Source: an uncultured Collinsella sp. (GTDB lineage Bacteria > Actinomycetota > Coriobacteriia > Coriobacteriales > Coriobacteriaceae). Taken from it: a stretch of DNA of 48,458 nt. Position 1 is the first letter of the stretch; each line of letters opens with the position of its first letter. Below, piece by piece: positions 1-8,075 of this stretch. The notes under the pieces are model-generated. The model was not told the DNA's origin. It was given only the letters and a program-made list of their open reading frames with translations, and did not search any database. The stretch covers positions 1 to 48,458 of the forward strand of contig CALHDP010000043.1 of assembly GCA_938023085.1 (NCBI GenBank), written 5' to 3'. The position numbers were made by a program, and so were the translations under genes.

Positions 1-506
1 TGTTGACCAATTATCTGCTGGAACATGGTCACTCGAATATGCGGTTTGTGGCGGGTCCGGAAAACTCGATTTCCTCGCGTTTTCGTGAGGCCGGTTGGCG
101 CGATACGCTGGGTCGTGCTCATGTCGATGCCGCTCCGATGCTGCGTGGCGATTGGAGTGCGGACAGTGGGTACGCCATGGGCGAGCGGATTGCGGCCGAG
201 GTGCTTGCCGGCGGGTCGCAGGCGCCGACTGCCGTGCTTGCGGCAAATGACCAGATGGCGCTGGGCGTTATCGCCGCGCTCGAGAACGCGGGCCTGTCCG
301 TGCCCGATGACGTGAGCGTGGTTGGTATCGACGACGCACTCGAGGGACTTGTTCCTCACAATCGGCTGACGACGCTGCGATTTGATTTGCGCGGTGTCGG
401 TAAGCTTGCGTTTGAGGCGGCGATTGGAGAGAGCTCGTCTATCGAGGCGATTCATGTGCCGAGCACGCTGGTCGAACGCTCGACTGTTAGGGACATACGG
501 GGTTAG
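1..506 (+). CDS. LacI-family transcriptional regulator, 3' part only (cut by the window edge)
   Basis: This is the C-terminal half of a LacI/GalR-type repressor; the helix-turn-helix and the first part of the sugar-binding domain lie outside the window. About 168 residues are visible. The typical late motifs of the periplasmic-binding-like domain are present: RGDWSADSGY, the AANDQMALG stretch and the VSVVGIDDALE strand. It is clearly paralogous to the two complete regulators at 4420 and 14680, which carry the same motifs in the same order. It points away from nothing visible on its right: the next gene, lacG, converges on it. Its target genes are therefore probably to the left of the window. 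The ligand cannot be told from this fragment, but a sugar or sugar phosphate is expected for the family. Confidence 0.85.
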   Translation, partial: LTNYLLEHGHSNMRFVAGPENSISSRFREAGWRDTLGRAHVDAAPMLRGDWSADSGYAMGERIAAEVLAGGSQAPTAVLAANDQMALGVIAALENAGLSVPDDVSVVGIDDALEGLVPHNRLTTLRFDLRGVGKLAFEAAIGESSSIEAIHVPSTLVERSTVRDIRG

Positions 507-521
507 GTCCTACTCCGTTTG

Positions 522-664
522 TCTCGATCTGTAACAGGTAGACGGTCAAAAGTGGGCTACGTGTTACAGATTGAGATTTTTCAGAAAGGGCGATCCCGTT
601 TGTCTCAATCTGTAACAGGTAGGGTCGAAATACTCGGCTAGATGTTACAGATTGAGACAAACGG
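522..664. repeat. Two tandem palindromic elements (CTCRATCTGTAACA arms)
   Basis: Two adjacent inverted repeats occupy the space between two convergent genes. The second is perfect: 22-base arms at 596-617 and 643-664, both containing TCTCAATCTGTAACA or its complement, around a 25-base spacer. The first, at 522-536 and 562-576, has the same core with one mismatch (TCTCGATCTGTAACA). They look like a repeated extragenic palindrome rather than an operator, because both flanking genes end here. Confidence 0.75.
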
Positions 665-686
665 ACCCCGAACCGCCCAAAAAGGT

Positions 687-720
687 CGGGGGCGGCGCGC
701 CGTGTGGCGTGCCGCCCCCG
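687..720 (-). terminator. Rho-independent terminator of lacG
   Basis: A 15-base GC stem (687-701 with 706-720, one G-T wobble) and a 4-base loop lie 63 bases past the lacG stop codon. On the minus strand the stem is followed by ACCTTTTTGGG. This fits termination of the lacE-lacG transcript. Confidence 0.75.
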
Positions 721-782
721 GCTGAGAAATGGGGACAGGTTATGTGGGCGGTGCAATTCCGCCAACCGCTCGTCGCAAGCTG

Positions 783-2222
783 CTAGTCCAGACGACGGGT
801 CTGCGCCACGTGCTTATACCAGTAGGCGCTTGCCTTGGGCGTGCGCTTCTGGGTTTCAAAGTCAACGTAGAAGAAGCCGTAACGCTTGTTGTAGCCATTG
901 GTCCAGGAGAACTGATCCTGCAGACTCCACAGGAAGTAGCCGCCCACGTTGACGCCCACCTCCATGGCCTTGAGCAACCAGCGCAGGTGCTGCTCGATGT
1001 AGTCGATGCGCGGCTGGTCGTCCACAAAACCGTCCTTGTAGGGGTCCTTGTAGCCCATGCCGTTCTCGGTGATGAAGATCTGCTTGTAGTTGGGGTAGCG
1101 CTGCTTAATGTAGACGAGCAGATCGAACAGACCCTCGGGATAGATGATCCAGTCCCAGTCGGTGGTGGGGATGCCAGGCTTGTTCACATGCTCGCCAATG
1201 CCCTTGACGCGCCAACGGCCGGTGCCCTTTTCGCCCGTACCGTTGTGGTGCAGGTCGTTCTCGCCATCGTAAGCCTTCAAAAAACGGCACTGATAGTTGT
1301 TAACGCCCAGGTAGTCGTTGTAGAGTGCGGCCTCGCGCATAATCTCGAGGTCCTCGTCCAGAATCTCGATGGTGCCGCCCGAGACGGCAGCCAGGCGGTT
1401 GGCGCACTCCAAGGTGTCAGGCGCGTAGTCGCCGCGGAAAGTGGCGTCGAGCAAGAACTGGTTCTGCAACACGTGCTCGTTATTAGCGGCTTTGATGTCG
1501 GCGGGGTCGTTCTCGTTGAGCGGGTACTTAAACTCCAGCGACTGGATGACGCCGATCTTGCCCTTAAAACCGCCGTTGTGGAAGGCCAGTACTGCCTTGG
1601 CGTGGGCGAGCATCATGTTGTGCTCGCACTGGAAGGCCTCGGCCAGATGCGCCTTGACGCCACCGGGGAAGGTGCCCTCGATGTAGGTGTTGGAGGCATC
1701 GGCCCAGATCTCATTAAAGGTGAACCAGTAGGTCACCTGGTCGGCGTACTCCTTAAAGCAGAAGGCGGCAAAGTCCACAAAGGCGTCGATGGTCTCGCGG
1801 TTGAGGAAGTCGCCCTTCTCAAAGAGGGGCAGCGGCGTATCGAAGTGATGCAGCGTGACAAACGGCTCAACGTGGTGCTTGTGACATTCGGCGAAAAGGT
1901 CGTGATAGAACTGGACGCCCTCGGGGTTAATCTCACCGGTGCCGTTGGGGAAGATGCGGCTCCAGGCGATGGAGAGGCGAATGCCGTTGATACCAAACTC
2001 CTCGCACAGCTTCAGGTCGACGGGGTACTGGTTGTAGAAGTCCGAAGCGGGATCGGGGGAAAAGCGCCCCTGGGCCTCCAGGAAGTCGTCCCAGGCAACC
2101 TTGCCCTTACCGTGAGTGCGGGTCTCGCCCTCTACCTGGTAGGCAGCAGTGGCGCCGCCAAAGACAAAGCCCTCGGGAAACTGCGCAGGCGGGTTAGTGA
2201 CGCTAGCAGGGTTAACGGACAT
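783..2222 (-). CDS. lacG: 6-phospho-beta-galactosidase (GH1, LacG)
   Basis: This enzyme hydrolyses lactose 6-phosphate made by the lactose PTS to glucose and galactose 6-phosphate, in the cytoplasm. The 479-residue protein is a full-length GH1 barrel. The acid/base glutamate is in WFTFNE (E171) and the nucleophile in FITENG (E386). The C-terminal SWTNGYNKRYG segment (T441, K446, Y448) corresponds to the phosphate-binding residues that set 6-phospho-galactosidases/glucosidases apart from unphosphorylated GH1 enzymes. From memory it matches Lactococcus LacG closely along its whole length, which favours LacG over BglA-type 6-phospho-beta-glucosidase. It sits 66 bases downstream of lacE on the same strand, with a hairpin between them, and near lacF and lacABC, which supports the lactose assignment. 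Its ribosome site is weak. Confidence 0.9.
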   Translation of the reverse strand: MSVNPASVTNPPAQFPEGFVFGGATAAYQVEGETRTHGKGKVAWDDFLEAQGRFSPDPASDFYNQYPVDLKLCEEFGINGIRLSIAWSRIFPNGTGEINPEGVQFYHDLFAECHKHHVEPFVTLHHFDTPLPLFEKGDFLNRETIDAFVDFAAFCFKEYADQVTYWFTFNEIWADASNTYIEGTFPGGVKAHLAEAFQCEHNMMLAHAKAVLAFHNGGFKGKIGVIQSLEFKYPLNENDPADIKAANNEHVLQNQFLLDATFRGDYAPDTLECANRLAAVSGGTIEILDEDLEIMREAALYNDYLGVNNYQCRFLKAYDGENDLHHNGTGEKGTGRWRVKGIGEHVNKPGIPTTDWDWIIYPEGLFDLLVYIKQRYPNYKQIFITENGMGYKDPYKDGFVDDQPRIDYIEQHLRWLLKAMEVGVNVGGYFLWSLQDQFSWTNGYNKRYGFFYVDFETQKRTPKASAYWYKHVAQTRRLD

Positions 2223-2246
2223 GATGATCCAATCGTCTAAATCGAA

Positions 2247-2278
2247 GGGCCAGCCGGTCTTGGATGGTCGGCTGGCCC
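2247..2278 (-). promoter_or_regulatory. Intercistronic hairpin between lacE and lacG
   Basis: A perfect 10-base inverted repeat (GGGCCAGCCG at 2247-2256, CGGCTGGCCC at 2269-2278) fills the gap between the lacE stop and the lacG start. There is no strong T-tract after it on the minus strand, so an mRNA-processing or partial attenuation role is as likely as termination. Confidence 0.55.
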
Positions 2279-2288
2279 TGAGCGTTAC

Positions 2289-4063
2289 TTACTTCGAAAG
2301 CTGCTCGGAGACGAAGGCGAGAGACTTATCGCCGTTCTGGGAGAGCTCGATGTACTGCTTACCGCGGCAGGCGACGCACTTGTTGCCCACGCGCTCGCAG
2401 TCTTTCTGCAGGTCGGCCAGGTAGCTGGCGGCCTGCGGGGCCAGGACGACCAGGTCAAAGTCGGGGAGCATGTCAACGTGGTTGCCATAGGCCTCGGCAG
2501 CGGTCTCAAGATTGATGCCGCGCTCCTTGGCGGCCTTGGCCAGCGCGTTGGCGAGCAGACCCGAGGTTCCGCCGCCCTGGCAGAGCACGAGCACGCGCTT
2601 GCCGTTGAGGTCGCTGGCGGTCGTTGCCTCGGCAGCGGGTGCTGCGGGAACGGCGGGGGCATCGGACTTCACGGCCTCGGCAGCGGCGCCGGCGGCAACG
2701 CTCTTGGCGTCGGCCTTGCCCTGGAAGGCGTCGTTGAGCTTGGCGGCCTTCTCGGCGTTCTTGGCGGCGAGCTCCTCCTGGGAGATTTCGGCCTCCTCGG
2801 CGCACTTCTGGGCGTCATAGGCACGGAAGAACGGGTAGTACAGAAGGAAGTCGACGACCAGGATGATGGCGAGCATCACAAAGGCGAGCGGCTGGAAGCC
2901 CAGGCCCATGATGGTGCCGATGGGGCCGGGGACGGTCCAAGGCAGGGTGTACATAAAGCCGTTCATGCCCAAGAAGTCGATAAAGATCTTGAGGATCCAG
3001 ATGTTGGCGATCGGGGCAAAGACAAACGGGACAAAGAAGACGGGGTTGAGCACGATGGGCGCGGCGAACAGCAGCGGCTCGTTGACGGCAAAGCAGACGG
3101 GGACGATGGCGGCCTTACCGACGGCGCGCATCTCCTGAGACTTGGCCAGGAAGCAGAACATAAAGACCAGGACGAGCGTGGCGCCGGTGCCGCCCATGCA
3201 GACGACGAAGTATTGGGCACCCTGGGTCAGGACAGCGGAAGCGTGCTGGCCAGCCTGGAACGCAGCTAGGTTGTCGGTCATGTTGGCAACGAGGGCGGCG
3301 GCGATGGCGGGCTCGACGATCGAGGGGCCGTGGACGCCGACGAACCAGAACAGGCTCATGGCGCCGTAGATCACAGCGAGACCGATATAGCCGTCGGCAG
3401 CGGTGAACAGGGGCTGGAACACCTGGATGACGCCCTGGGCAAAGCAGAAGCCAAAGGCAGCGCGGAAACGATGTCAAAGACCCAAAAGACGGTGATGCAG
3501 ACGGAAAAGGGGATGATGTCCTTAAAGGTCTGCGAGATGTTGGGCGGAACCTGCTCGGGCATCTTGACGGTGATGTTGCGCTTAATGAAGAACTTGTAGA
3601 TGATGCCGGTCACAAACGCAGCGATAAAGGCGGTCAGCAGGCCCTTGGAACCAAGGTAGGTGGTGTTGAAGCCGCTGGCGGCGTCCGTGGCGATCGTGTC
3701 GCTCGAAAGGAGCAAGAAGCCGATGATGGCCGCGCACATGCACGAGATGAAGTTGATCTGGTTGTTCTTGGGCAGATCGCGGTTCTGAGCGTCGGCGAAG
3801 TGCTTGGCCGTGGTGGCAGCGCAGGCGATGGCCAGGATACCCATGGAGTAGTTGTAGCACTTCCACAGGGCGTTGTTGATGTCATCGGGCCAGTAGAAAC
3901 CCCAGATGTTGGGGACCGAGGCTACCAGGCAAAAGATGGACGAGAAGATGATGATGGGGATGACGGAGATAAAGCCGTCGCGAATCGCCTTGAGGTACTT
4001 GTTGCGGGCGATCGCGTTGAAAAAGGGCTGGCCCTTTTCGATGATGGCGATGAGTTGCTCCAT
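2289..4063 (-). pseudogene. lacE: Lactose-specific PTS EIICB (LacE) interrupted by a single-base frameshift
   Basis: This would be the membrane permease and phosphoryl-transfer subunit that imports lactose as lactose 6-phosphate. Two open frames make it up. The first (4063 to about 3466) encodes the start of an EIIC domain with several membrane segments. The second (about 3476 to 2289) encodes the rest of EIIC, an Ala/Glu/Lys-rich linker, and a C-terminal EIIB domain with the phosphorylated cysteine in VLVLCQGGGTSG. On the minus strand the break is at GTTTCCGCG, in a T run at 3466-3468. One added T restores DIVFRAAFGF and gives exactly 592 codons, close to the usual LacE length. So the sequence shows either a one-base deletion, phase variation in a short homopolymer, or a sequencing error. 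A -1 ribosomal shift would also restore the frame, but no classical slippery heptamer is present. The ribosome site TAGGAG precedes the start. Gene order lacE-lacG and the divergent LacI regulator point to a lactose operon. Confidence 0.85.
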
Positions 4064-4123
4064 GCAATGCTCCTAAGAGTCGGTGGGTTAGCAACGATGG
4101 TAGCTTTTGACGTTCGATTGCCA

Positions 4124-4146
4124 AAATGTTGACGTTGCCATTTTGC
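4124..4146. promoter_or_regulatory. Candidate LacI-type operator 1 of the lac divergent region
   Basis: AAATGTTGACGTTGCCATTTTGC lies 61 bases upstream of lacE and is repeated in inverted orientation at 4241-4263. The core TGTTRACGTTGCCA is an imperfect palindrome around AACGTT, the usual layout for LacI-family operators. Confidence 0.6.
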
Positions 4147-4240
4147 GACACAAAAAAAGACGCGAACCGGTGGTTCCTGTGCCTGCGAACCGTCGATTCC
4201 TTATGCGTAAACGTTTGAGCCGCCCGGTGGCTCCGTGTTT

Positions 4241-4263
4241 GCACAATGGCAACGTTAACATTT
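4241..4263. promoter_or_regulatory. Candidate LacI-type operator 2 of the lac divergent region
   Basis: This is the inverted partner of the site at 4124-4146 (two mismatches over 23 bases), carrying TGGCAACGTTAACA. The two sites are about 117 bases centre to centre, in the 356-base gap between lacE and the regulator at 4420. A looped or cooperative repressor complex is possible. A looser relative (AATGTTAATGTTTCTGCCAT) occurs near 5553 in front of lacF. Confidence 0.6.
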
Positions 4264-4419
4264 GCGCGACAAAAGCCGTTCGGGGAAGCAGGATTGTCGG
4301 TGAACGGTAGGTTTTGGGTGGTGAGCGTATTGCGGGGGAGGCGTTGGATATACTTGGAGGCGTTCATTTTGTCTGTTGGGATGCCCGCGATGGCATCGTT
4401 GACATAGAAAGATCGACCT

Positions 4420-5424
4420 ATGGCCGCTGTTAAAAAATCGGTTTCCGTTAAGGATGTGGCGCGTCTCGCGGGCGTCTCGGAGCAGACAGTCTCGCGTACG
4501 GTGCACGATTCGCCCAGCGTGCGCCCAGAGACCAAGGAGCGCGTGCGTGCCGCCATGCGCGAGCTGGGGTATCGCCCCAATTTTGCCGGTCGATCGCTGC
4601 GCCGCGGCAAGTTTAAGACCGTCGGCGTCGCCATGTTCAACATTACTGGCACCGGCAACCTCGACCGTATGGAGGGTTTTGCCGCCGCCGCCGACAAACA
4701 CGGCTACGCCATCACCCTCACTAAAGTAGATGGGCATCCGTATACCCTCGAGAGCGCATCGTCGCGTATGAGCGCACTGCCGGTGGACGGTATGGTCGTG
4801 ATTATGAACCGCATGCCGGCGGACTTTGGCACCTTCGAGCCGCTGCCCGGTATGCAGACGGTGCTCGTTACCATGCTAGAGCACCCGCTGTGCTCGACGG
4901 TCGATAACGACCAGTTCGATTGTTCGCGCCAGGTGGTCGAGTACTTGCTGGAGCAGGGGCACAAGACCGTGCACTTTATCTCGTGTCCCGAGCGCTCGCT
5001 TTCGGGCATGCGGCGCGAGGAGGGCTGGCGTGAGACATTGCGTGCGCATGGTATTGAGCCGCCGCGACTCGTCCGTGGCGATTGGACGGCACAGAGCGGA
5101 TATGCCGCCGGCCAGGTGCTTGCGGATGATCCGACCTGCACGGCCATTTATGCCTCCAACGATGCCATGGCCTACGGCTGCATTCGCGGACTCGAGTCGC
5201 GCGGAAAGCGCGTGCCCGAGAACGTGAGTGTGGTGGGTGTTGATGACAGCCTGGGCGATATCGTGCCCGATCGTCGCCTGACCACCGTGCGCTTCGACAA
5301 CAGGCGCGTCGGCATGTGGGCGGTCGACAAAATCGCCGGCGCCGAGGGCGTTGTGTCTGGCGTGGAGCACATGCTGATCCCCGGCGTGCTCGTAGAGGGC
5401 GATACGGTGCGCGATTTGCGTTAG
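4420..5424 (+). CDS. LacI-family repressor, probable regulator of the lactose genes
   Basis: A complete 334-residue LacI/GalR-type regulator. The N-terminal helix-turn-helix is VSVKDVARLAGVSEQTVSRTV (residues about 6-26), followed by the hinge region PNFAGRSLRRGK. The effector domain has the family signatures RGDWTAQSGYAAG, ASNDAMAYG and VSVVGVDDSLGD. It is transcribed divergently from lacE-lacG across a 356-base region containing the paired operator-like sites at 4124 and 4241, and lies directly upstream of lacF. Control of the lactose genes and of itself is therefore the simplest reading. It is a paralogue of the galactose-linked regulator at 14680 and of the fragment at the left edge. The Lactococcus/Staphylococcus lac operon uses a DeoR-type LacR, so this wiring differs from that model. 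Confidence 0.88.
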   Translation: MAAVKKSVSVKDVARLAGVSEQTVSRTVHDSPSVRPETKERVRAAMRELGYRPNFAGRSLRRGKFKTVGVAMFNITGTGNLDRMEGFAAAADKHGYAITLTKVDGHPYTLESASSRMSALPVDGMVVIMNRMPADFGTFEPLPGMQTVLVTMLEHPLCSTVDNDQFDCSRQVVEYLLEQGHKTVHFISCPERSLSGMRREEGWRETLRAHGIEPPRLVRGDWTAQSGYAAGQVLADDPTCTAIYASNDAMAYGCIRGLESRGKRVPENVSVVGVDDSLGDIVPDRRLTTVRFDNRRVGMWAVDKIAGAEGVVSGVEHMLIPGVLVEGDTVRDLR

Positions 5425-5638
5425 GGTGCGGTCCTGATTGGGTTTCCGTTAATCATGTTTGATATTGTTCGAAATGGTTTGGAAACCGTTCACGGGTGAA
5501 AATTGACCGTTCATAGCTTGAAATTATGTTTTGCGTTGTTCTTTTTTGTTTGAATGTTAATGTTTCTGCCATACAGAACGCAGCGCGTATGCCCGGACGC
5601 GATGCTCTCCATTGGTTCATATGTGAAAGGAACGCAAT

Positions 5639-5977
5639 ATGGCAACCAAAGAAGAAATCTCGATGGTTGGATTCGAGATCGTCGCATACGCAGGTGACGC
5701 CCAGACCGATCTGCTTGCAGCGCTCGACGCTGCTCGCGAGGGTGATTTCGAGAAGGCCGAGCAGCTGCACAAGGATGCCAGCGATGCGCTCATCGGTGCC
5801 CACGACACGCAGACCAAGCTGCTTTCGCAGGAGGCCGGCGGTGGCGAGATGGAGATGACCTTCATCATGGCTCACGCTCAGGACACTCTCATGACCACTA
5901 TGATCCTGGAGAAGCAGACCCGCTTTACCATCGATGCCTATAAGCGCATCGCCGAGCTCGAGGCCAAGCTCGCCTAA
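5639..5977 (+). CDS. lacF: Lactose-specific PTS EIIA (LacF)
   Basis: This cytoplasmic phosphocarrier passes phosphate from HPr to the EIIB domain of LacE. The 112-residue protein is the normal length for the lactose/cellobiose EIIA family. The phosphorylated histidine is in MAHAQDTLMTT (H79) and the Mg-binding aspartate of the trimer core is D82. The opening MVGFEIVAYAGDAQ is also typical. The start has a good ribosome site (GAAAGGA, 7 bases away). Unlike common lac operons it stands alone, separated from lacE by the regulator gene and on the opposite strand. The 214-base upstream region has two CCGTTCA words (5484-5493 and 5506-5515) and a degenerate relative of the lac operator. A rho-independent terminator follows at once, so it is probably a single-gene transcript. 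Confidence 0.93.
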   Translation: MATKEEISMVGFEIVAYAGDAQTDLLAALDAAREGDFEKAEQLHKDASDALIGAHDTQTKLLSQEAGGGEMEMTFIMAHAQDTLMTTMILEKQTRFTIDAYKRIAELEAKLA

Positions 5978-6007
5978 CGAGCCCGCACAACCAAGTCCCC
6001 TTCCAAA

Positions 6008-6039
6008 AGCTCTGCCGCTACCCGCGGCAGGGCTTTTTC
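6008..6039 (+). terminator. Rho-independent terminator of lacF
   Basis: AGCTCTGCCGC pairs with GCGGCAGGGCT around TACCC, followed by TTTTTCTGT. It lies about 30 bases past the lacF stop. Confidence 0.8.
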
Positions 6040-6051
6040 TGTCCTCCTCCA

Positions 6052-6118
6052 AGTTGCGGTGAAATAGGGACTGAATAGGGGCCGGCGGGCACAAAACAAA
6101 CCCTATTCCACCGCAACT
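6052..6118. repeat. Inverted repeat AGTTGCGGTGRAATAGGG
   Basis: Arms of 18 bases at 6052-6069 and 6101-6118 differ at one position. They sit between the lacF terminator and the next gene. A local near-duplicate follows at about 6126-6176 (two GTTGGGGACAG/CATTGGGGACG words), so this gap is a small repeat cluster. No function can be assigned. Confidence 0.6.
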
Positions 6119-6262
6119 CATCCCGAGACAGTCATTGGGGACGTTCTTAAACGACTAGTCGTTGGGGACAGTCTTGGAGCTTCTGCACGCCCTCCCGTTC
6201 GGTTTTTCGATGGGTGGGTATACTTCCATCCGCAATGCAGGCCGGAATGAGGAGGTGTCCAA

Positions 6263-7276
6263 ATGCCGGACAACGGATTGATTCAAAAGACAGATGCGCA
6301 CGAGCTGGCTCATGGGCGTCCTGTCCAGATAACCGAGCATACGACGGTAACCGAGCTGCAGCCCAGCCTGTCCGATGTCGTGTGCGCAAACAAAAAGCTG
6401 CAGATTGGCTTTATCGTTGCGCTCGTGGTACTGGCGCTGCTGTCGGGCTTTGTAGCTCGTCCGCATTTTGCCGATACCAAAACTTGGGACTCTACCATCG
6501 AGGTCATCGATCAAAAGAAGGGCAATGTTTTGGCGCTCACGACCTCGTGCGTCGCCCTATCTGCGGGTATCACTGCGCTGCCGGGCGATACGGGAACGCC
6601 AGTTGCCGAGCAGCTCGCGCAGCTTTCAGGCAACCTTGGTATCGTGCTTGCTGTGCTCTACCTCGAGAAATACCTGCTGACCATTTTGTGGTCGGTTGGC
6701 CTGGGCATCCTGATCCCGTTTGCGCTGGTGCTCTTTGCGGTGTCGCTCGGCATTCACGGGCGCTGGAGCACGAGCGCCGTCCTGCGCCGCGTGGCGACTC
6801 GCGTGCTGGTGGTCGCCATGATCGGAATGGCCTTGGTGCCTGCAAGCGTATGGGTGTCGCAAAAGGTCGACGAAACGTATCGAGTGAGCATCGAGGTGGC
6901 CGAGCAAAAGGCGGCCGACGCTGCGGGTGCGGCAGATAGCGACAGCTCCAAAGTAAGCAAGAAAAAGACCGAGTCCACAGAGTCCAAGAATGTGCTTGAG
7001 CAGCTTGCCGACGGCGCCTCGGGTCTCGTCACGTCGGTAACCAGTGGTGCCAAACAGATGACCGACGAGATCGTACAGCAGGTGACCGATCTGATCGAAG
7101 GTGTCATCGTGATGATCGTGACCTCGTGCGTGATTCCACTGCTGGTGCTCGCGGCGTTTTTGTGGCTGGGGCACGTGCTACTGGGGATTGATATTTCCGG
7201 CCCGGCGAACTATTTGACGGGTCGCTTTCTGGGCGCTCCGTCCAAGCACGCCAAAAAGGGTGGGCAGTCCGAGTAG
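6263..7276 (+). CDS. Multipass membrane protein of unknown function
   Basis: I do not recognise this 337-residue protein. It has a polar N-terminus of about 45 residues. Hydrophobic segments then occur near 46-65, 87-105, 122-162 (probably two), 178-197 and 281-309. Between the last two lies a polar stretch rich in Lys, Ser and Ala (about 215-245) with little predicted structure, then an amphipathic Val/Thr-rich region. The C-terminus is basic (SKHAKKGGQ). The start is well supported by GAGGAGG eight bases upstream. It has its own terminator at 7311-7344, so it appears to be a single-gene unit inserted between lacF and lacABC. No link to lactose metabolism can be read from the sequence. Confidence 0.75.
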   Translation: MPDNGLIQKTDAHELAHGRPVQITEHTTVTELQPSLSDVVCANKKLQIGFIVALVVLALLSGFVARPHFADTKTWDSTIEVIDQKKGNVLALTTSCVALSAGITALPGDTGTPVAEQLAQLSGNLGIVLAVLYLEKYLLTILWSVGLGILIPFALVLFAVSLGIHGRWSTSAVLRRVATRVLVVAMIGMALVPASVWVSQKVDETYRVSIEVAEQKAADAAGAADSDSSKVSKKKTESTESKNVLEQLADGASGLVTSVTSGAKQMTDEIVQQVTDLIEGVIVMIVTSCVIPLLVLAAFLWLGHVLLGIDISGPANYLTGRFLGAPSKHAKKGGQSE

Positions 7277-7310
7277 CTAAAACAGCTGTATATACCGGGA
7301 AATACCGCCG

Positions 7311-7344
7311 AAGGGCGGTCGAGACACGTTCTCGGCCGCCCTTT
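7311..7344 (+). terminator. Rho-independent terminator after the membrane protein gene
   Basis: AAGGGCGGTCGAGA pairs with TCTCGGCCGCCCTT (one wobble) around a 5-base loop, followed by TTGTTTGTT. Confidence 0.8.
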
Positions 7345-7403
7345 TGTTTGTTGAACACATGGTCGCTACGTCCGCGCCCGGTCCAAACGGTCAGCAATCA
7401 TCT

Positions 7404-7487
7404 GTGAACGGTATTTGTTCAAAAAAGAACAAAGATAAACAAATAGTTGTTGCAGTTACTGTTCGAATGTGTTCAAATAAACATGAA
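7404..7487 (+). promoter_or_regulatory. Putative control region of lacABC, AT-rich with TGTTC repeats
   Basis: This AT-rich stretch upstream of lacA begins with GTGAACGGTA (7404-7413). It contains two palindromes built on TGTTCA: TGTTCAAAAAAGAACA at about 7416-7431 and TGTTCAAATAAACATGAACA at about 7470-7489. A further TGTTCG lies between them. The spacing suggests a multi-site operator, but which regulator uses it is not known. No confident -10/-35 pair was picked. Confidence 0.45.
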
Positions 7488-7583
7488 CAGTGAAGAACCG
7501 CACATTCAGATGCCCGGACCTGAATGCGATTCAACACTTCCAAACAGAAACTACGCACCTGCGTATCTCTCAAGGAGGATGTC

Positions 7584-8012
7584 ATGAGGGTTGTAATCGC
7601 TTCCGATGCCGACGGTATGTCGATGAAGGAGTCCATCAAGGAGATGCTCATCGCCGACGGTCACGAGGTCGTCGACTATTCCGAGACCCCTGCCGCGGAC
7701 TTTGTCGATTCCGCGACCGCCGTTGCCAAGGACCTGCTGGAGCACAAGGATTCCCAGGGCTTCGCATTCGATAAGTACGGCGTCGGCTCCTATATGGCCG
7801 CCGTCAAGATCAAGGGCATGGTCGTCGCCAACATTTCCGACGAGCGTTCCGCTTACATGACCCGCGAGCACAACGGCTCGCGCATGGTCACCATGGGCCC
7901 GGGCGTTGTGGGCACCGAGGTCGCTAAGAAGATCGCCCGTGAGTTCCTGCGTGCCCAGTACGCCGGCGGCCGTCACCAGATCCGTGTCGACATGCTCAAC
8001 AAGATGGCCTAA
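7584..8012 (+). CDS. lacA: Galactose-6-phosphate isomerase subunit LacA
   Basis: With LacB it converts D-galactose 6-phosphate to D-tagatose 6-phosphate, the first step after LacG. The 142-residue protein belongs to the RpiB/LacA/LacB fold. Typical LacA segments are ASDADGMSMKESIK at the start, AVKIKGMVVANISDERSAYMTR in the middle and GGRHQIRVDMLNK at the end. An in-frame start 60 bases upstream exists, but the ATG at 7584 is preceded by AAGGAGG at the right distance and gives the normal family length. It is the first gene of lacA-lacB-lacC, with gaps of 63 and 86 bases, and is probably transcribed from the TGTTC-rich region upstream. Confidence 0.94.
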   Translation: MRVVIASDADGMSMKESIKEMLIADGHEVVDYSETPAADFVDSATAVAKDLLEHKDSQGFAFDKYGVGSYMAAVKIKGMVVANISDERSAYMTREHNGSRMVTMGPGVVGTEVAKKIAREFLRAQYAGGRHQIRVDMLNKMA

Positions 8013-8075
8013 CGAGAGCCACCGAGAACTCGAACTTCTACCTCAACTTGTGAATTCAGACGAAAGGACGTTCTG

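Noticed and set aside
729..2240. Long plus-strand open frame (about 500 codons) over lacG
   Set aside because: It is antisense to a GH1 gene with full catalytic motifs. The composition (Val/Leu/Gly/Asp-rich, no domain) is what the complement of a high-G+C gene gives.
3371..3477. Reading the two lacE frames as separate EIIC and EIIB genes
   Set aside because: The break falls inside the EIIC membrane domain, not at a domain border. One base restores a normal protein, so two independent genes are unlikely.
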